From: Bacteroidales bacterium
GTDB taxonomy: Bacteria; Bacteroidota; Bacteroidia; Bacteroidales; BM520
DNA: 64,000 bases
Assembly (NCBI GenBank): GCA_031276035.1
Contig: JAISNV010000001.1
Location: forward strand, 328,062 to 392,061
Direction of reading: 5' to 3'
A program made the position numbers and the translations under genes. Of the stretch, positions 60,969 through 64,000 are shown in pieces. Position 1 is the stretch's first letter, and the number at the start of each line of letters is the position of its first letter. The notes beneath the pieces are model-generated. The model worked only from the letters and a program-made list of their open reading frames with translations, was not told the origin of the DNA and searched no databases.

Positions 60969-62993
60969 TTAACTTATCAACACATCATCCTCCACATTTT
61001 GTGATTGATGCGGATAAATAGCAATTTTGATATTATCTTTAAATATTCGTTCGATTTTAACAGGGAGATTATCAAATATAACTGACGATGAAATAAATTC
61101 TTTTCTTGACATAATAATTATTATTATATCATCATCATTAATGTAATCTTCCAAATTTAAATAGTTGTTCAGAGGATTCTTAATATTTTCGAAGTTTACA
61201 AATCCCGTTTTATGTTTTTTGTCAATAATATTATTAATATTTGCATTAGTTTCCTCAGTTCCGATATGTAATATAGGAGTACTTAATTCTATAGAAAGCT
61301 TTATCACTTTTTTAATTACACTTTCAAATCCGGTTTCTATTTCAGAATAAACAGGCGTTAATAAAACAATTCGCTTATTTACCATAATGTTCTTATCAAT
61401 TTGACATATCATAACCGACTTATCGACGGTATCTACAATATGCCTTAACTTTTCGGTATTGAAATTAAAAAAAGTTCCCGATTTAATCCACGGAACTACA
61501 ATAGTTTCAGCCATAATTTCCCGTGAAATTCTTGTGATAGCAGAAACTCTATTGTTGTCAATCGTTGTAATAGTATTAACCTTGATGTCAATTTCATTCG
61601 CTTTTGCAGTATATTTTTCCATAGTATGGCGGGCAATCAATACATTTTTTTCCGCCTCATTATCATTTGGAATGATTGATACCATTGAAATGGGTTTAGT
61701 TGACTTTTGGTCTTTCATCAACATCAATAATTTGAAAAACTCATCAAAATTACCGTTATCGGTTACCGGCAAAAGAAAATGTTCATCAAACGATTTTAAT
61801 CCGGAAAGTTTTATCAAAGAATTTTCATTAATCAAAATCTTTTTTGCTGCACTTTCAGTAACTAATGATGCAACTATACAAGTTATTAGAATAAGAATAA
61901 TTGTTCCGTTCAAGATGTTTTCATCTAAGATACCGGCTCTGTAACCTGCAATAATGATTGCCAAAGTTGCTGCGGCATGTGCGCTGCTCAACCCGAAAAT
62001 TAAATTTCTTTGATTCTTCGTATATCTGAATATTTTCTGAGTAAAAAATGCCGCAAGCCATTTACTTGATAAAGCCACGGCCGACAACGTAAGTGCAACA
62101 ATTACCGCACGCGGCCCCTGAAAGATAACGTTTATATCCACAATCATTCCCACGGAAATAAGAAATACCGGAATAAATAACGAATTACCTATAAATTCAA
62201 TCTTACTCATCAAAGATGAACTATGCGGAATAAGCGGATTCAATGCCAATCCTGCCAAAAACGCTCCGATAATAGGCTCTAAACCTATTATTTCCGCAAA
62301 AAAAGCAGAAATAAACAATATTGTTAATACATATATAAAATGTGAGTGACTTTCTCCTTCGAATTTTCTGAAAAACCATCTTGAAACTTTCGGAATGATC
62401 AAAAACATTACCAAAAGGAAAATAATAAAAGTTATTCCGAATCTTATCCAAAAATCAGGATTAAGACTTCCGGTATTTTTGTTTATTATGATTGCCAGTA
62501 AAACCAAAACTGCAATATCCGTAAGAATTGTTCCTCCAACAGTTATGGCAACAGACGGATTTCTTGTGATACCCATTTTACTTACTATTGAATAGGAAAC
62601 AAGAGTATGTGTAGAAAACATTGAAGCTATAAGCAGGCTCGCGTTAAAATCGTAACCTAATAAATATCTGCAAACCGGAAATCCGATGCAAAGCGGAATA
62701 GTAAAAGTAAGAATTCCGAATGCAATACTTCTGTATTTATTAAGTCGAAATTCATTTATATCAAGCTCCATTCCGGCTAAAAACATGATATAAAGCAATC
62801 CAATCGTAGAGAAAAGTTCCACAGCAGAATTATTATCAATAATATTTAAACCGTACGGGCCAATAATAATTCCGGAAATAATTAATCCTATTATCCCCGG
62901 AATATTAAACCTTTTTAATACCAAAGGCGATAAAAGTACAATTAAAAGTATTACTATGAAACTTATGATGGTCGATTGAATCGGGAATTCCAT
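60969..62993 (-). CDS. CPA2-family cation:proton antiporter with a cytoplasmic USP-like domain
   Basis: 674 aa. About twelve membrane helices occupy residues 5-385. GIIGLIISGIIIGPYGLNII, MFLAGMELDINEF and IGAFLAGLALNPLIP are typical of the KefB/NapA/GerN (CPA2) group exchanging Na+ or K+ for H+. The C-terminal 290 residues resemble two tandem universal-stress-protein-like Rossmann domains (LLPVTDNGNFDEFFKLL, KRIVLLTPVYSEIETGF) instead of a TrkA-N domain. It maintains ion and pH balance; the cytoplasmic part may sense nucleotides. Candidate -7 box at 63015-63022. Confidence 0.9.
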   Translation of the reverse strand: MEFPIQSTIISFIVILLIVLLSPLVLKRFNIPGIIGLIISGIIIGPYGLNIIDNNSAVELFSTIGLLYIMFLAGMELDINEFRLNKYRSIAFGILTFTIPLCIGFPVCRYLLGYDFNASLLIASMFSTHTLVSYSIVSKMGITRNPSVAITVGGTILTDIAVLVLLAIIINKNTGSLNPDFWIRFGITFIIFLLVMFLIIPKVSRWFFRKFEGESHSHFIYVLTILFISAFFAEIIGLEPIIGAFLAGLALNPLIPHSSSLMSKIEFIGNSLFIPVFLISVGMIVDINVIFQGPRAVIVALTLSAVALSSKWLAAFFTQKIFRYTKNQRNLIFGLSSAHAAATLAIIIAGYRAGILDENILNGTIILILITCIVASLVTESAAKKILINENSLIKLSGLKSFDEHFLLPVTDNGNFDEFFKLLMLMKDQKSTKPISMVSIIPNDNEAEKNVLIARHTMEKYTAKANEIDIKVNTITTIDNNRVSAITRISREIMAETIVVPWIKSGTFFNFNTEKLRHIVDTVDKSVMICQIDKNIMVNKRIVLLTPVYSEIETGFESVIKKVIKLSIELSTPILHIGTEETNANINNIIDKKHKTGFVNFENIKNPLNNYLNLEDYINDDDIIIIIMSRKEFISSSVIFDNLPVKIERIFKDNIKIAIYPHQSQNVEDDVLIS

Positions 62994-63014
62994 GCAATAT
63001 TAATTTTTAACCGA

Positions 63015-63022
63015 CAAATTTA
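63015..63022 (-). promoter_or_regulatory. -7 box of the antiporter gene
   Basis: Reads TAAATTTG on the minus strand, 21 nt upstream of the start codon; a TTG lies 21 nt further upstream, close to the expected -33 distance. Confidence 0.5.
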
Positions 63023-63127
63023 CAAAGAAATTTGGAAAAGAGCAACTAATCGTATGATGACGAATAAAATTGAATAATTTCAAACTTAACAAACCGGTTT
63101 TTTTGTCAAATTTTACATTATTATTAT

Positions 63128-63135
63128 TACTTTTG
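63128..63135 (+). promoter_or_regulatory. -7 box of upp
   Basis: TACTTTTG matches TAnnTTTG, 19 nt upstream of the ATG at 63155. The nearest TTTTG is 22 nt further upstream, slightly longer than the usual spacer. Confidence 0.6.
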
Positions 63136-63154
63136 CAACAAAAACATTATATCA

Positions 63155-63805
63155 ATGAATAGATTACATATAATTGATCATCCGCTAATACAGCACAAAC
63201 TTACTATTATGCGAATGAAGAAAACCGGCTCAAAAGACTTTCGTGAACTTCTGGAAGAAATTTCAATGTTAATGGCTTATGAATTAACAAAGGATTTGCC
63301 TTTAATGGAAATTGAGATAGAAACCCCGATGAAACAAATGAAATCGAAAGTTATTGACGGCAAAAAGCTTGTTATTGTTCCTATACTCCGAGCCGGATTA
63401 GGTATGCTTGATGGTTTGTTAAATGTAATTCCTGTAGCAAGGGTCGGTCATATCGGATTATATCGTGACCATGATACTTTGTTACCGGTAAATTATTACA
63501 GCAAGCTGCCTTTTGACATTAAAGACAGAGAAGTCATACTTTGTGATCCGATGCTTGCAACCGGCGGAAGCGCCTCCGATGCAATTAAGTTACTTAAAAG
63601 TTATGGTTGCTCTAAAATACGCTTAATGTGTTTGGTAGCAGCACCTGAAGGAGTAGAGGAAATCAAAAAGAATCATCCCGATGTGGATATCTTTACTGCA
63701 GCATTAGACGAACGTTTAGACGAGTCCGCATATATTCTGCCGGGTCTGGGAGATGCAGGCGATAGAATTTTCGGAACAAAATATAATCCGTATTATTTTG
63801 TTTAA
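63155..63805 (+). CDS. upp: uracil phosphoribosyltransferase
   Basis: 216 aa, normal length. It makes UMP from uracil and PRPP in pyrimidine salvage. The PRPP-binding motif is [17 protein letters not shown] (about residues 129-145), and the uracil-binding end is [14 protein letters not shown]. Other conserved blocks are [13 protein letters not shown] and [10 protein letters not shown]. The N-terminus [20 protein letters not shown] is canonical. Own promoter; no hairpin terminator evident downstream. Confidence 0.97.
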   Translation: MNRLHIIDHPLIQHKLTIMRMKKTGSKDFRELLEEISMLMAYELTKDLPLMEIEIETPMKQMKSKVIDGKKLVIVPILRAGLGMLDGLLNVIPVARVGHIGLYRDHDTLLPVNYYSKLPFDIKDREVILCDPMLATGGSASDAIKLLKSYGCSKIRLMCLVAAPEGVEEIKKNHPDVDIFTAALDERLDESAYILPGLGDAGDRIFGTKYNPYYFV

Positions 63806-63893
63806 GGTAAACATTTAAAACCGGTATAAATTTATCCTTTTATCTTTTTTATTAAATTTTAATAATTGACTTTAAACAATTGTTTACTATTCA

Positions 63894-63924
63894 TTGTCCG
63901 TTGTCAATTAATAATTTATCTTTG
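63894..63924 (+). promoter_or_regulatory. two-element promoter of the right-edge exported protein gene
   Basis: TTG (63894-63896), a 20-nt spacer and TATCTTTG (63917-63924), consistent with the Bacteroidetes consensus. The TTG start codon follows 18 nt later. Confidence 0.65.
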
Positions 63925-63942
63925 CAACTTAATTATTTCATC

Positions 63943-64000
63943 TTGAAAAAATATCTTATAATATTATTATTTTTATTTCCGATTTTTTCTTTCTCACAAG
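63943..64000 (+). CDS. exported protein, 5' end only (cut by the right edge)
   Basis: Only 19 codons are visible, starting at TTG 63943-63945: a Lys-Lys start, a hydrophobic core and an end at SFSQ, which is a typical Bacteroidetes signal peptide (MKKYLIILLFLFPIFSFSQ). The TTG start is inferred because no ATG lies between the promoter and the signal peptide. Function unknown. Confidence 0.65.
   Translation, partial: MKKYLIILLFLFPIFSFSQ

Noticed and set aside
61459..61944. 161-codon open frame antisense to the antiporter
   Set aside because: Inside the antiporter's cytoplasmic domain; no independent support.
1..64000. tRNA, rRNA, CRISPR arrays, insertion sequences, prophage or integrative elements
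   Set aside because: Read through intergenic regions on both strands; no cloverleaf with a TTCGAATC-type arm, no repeat-spacer array, no transposase or integrase, and no flanking direct repeats were found.

Overview
This window reads as a chromosomal segment of a low-GC member of the Bacteroidetes, most likely a fermentative, anaerobic Bacteroidales-type organism. The evidence is lineage-typical: promoters of the TTTG-N19/20-TAnnTTTG form with almost no Shine-Dalgarno signal, type IX secretion (T9SS) sorting and FISUMP domains, a bacterial GH3-family protein, a BT_3928-type DoxX protein beside DUF1599, tandem DUF3857 transglutaminase-like proteins, and a Tgt lacking most zinc ligands. Pyruvate:ferredoxin oxidoreductase, a one-chain serine dehydratase (cut by the left edge) and ATP-type PEP carboxykinase point to amino-acid and pyruvate fermentation. 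No rRNA, tRNA, CRISPR array, insertion sequence or prophage was seen.

Layout. 1-5.5 kb: sdaA (partial), a Cys/His-rich lipoprotein, a membrane glycosyltransferase, tgt and lptG. 5.6-9.4 kb: ispE divergent from a GH3 protein / deoxynucleoside kinase / kdsB operon. 9.4-15.8 kb: two outer-membrane barrels, purE, the large nifJ, and a nitroreductase. 15.9-20.6 kb: a leftward operon DUF1599 - BT_3928-like - ABC permease - tpiA - prmA, divergent from folP. 21.5-25.1 kb: three secreted proteins (GH16 hydrolase, FISUMP protein, T9SS/S74-chaperone protein) lying between folP and cdaA. 25.5-30.1 kb: cdaA, def-ruvX, and a tight dapD-tsaC-purB operon. 30.2-37.1 kb: a decayed ORF, mutS, and two DUF3857 proteins, the second apparently catalytically dead. 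37.3-44.0 kb: a TetR-controlled RND efflux operon ending in a PII-like protein. 44.4-45.7 kb: an ADP-ribosylglycohydrolase broken by one in-frame TAA, followed by a macro-like small protein. 45.9-51.4 kb: pckA, a Crp-family regulator divergent from thioredoxin/peroxiredoxin, an SDR and a DUF2461 protein. 51.5-55.0 kb: a GtrA / GT-C-like / FAD-oxidoreductase envelope operon. 55.2-64 kb: FeoA-FeoB fusion with a barrel protein, a C69 dipeptidase, a PepSY-like protein, a CPA2 antiporter, upp, and the start of another exported protein.

Most of the window is housekeeping: envelope synthesis (kdsB, lptG, GtrA operon), isoprenoid and nucleotide metabolism, folate and lysine synthesis, c-di-AMP signalling, tRNA modification and redox defence. 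The less ordinary content is the PII-like protein closing the RND operon, the ADP-ribose-type pair with its nonsense mutation, the active/dead DUF3857 pair, the duplicated metal-ligand-rich lipoprotein, a terminator-like hairpin in the probable pckA leader, and long-loop perfect inverted repeats at gene ends. I found no clear entirely new multi-gene system; the strongest leads are the PII-RND coupling and the ADP-ribosylglycohydrolase/macro-like pair. Several start codons were moved downstream because a good -7 promoter box or a signal peptide shows that the longest open frame is not the gene.
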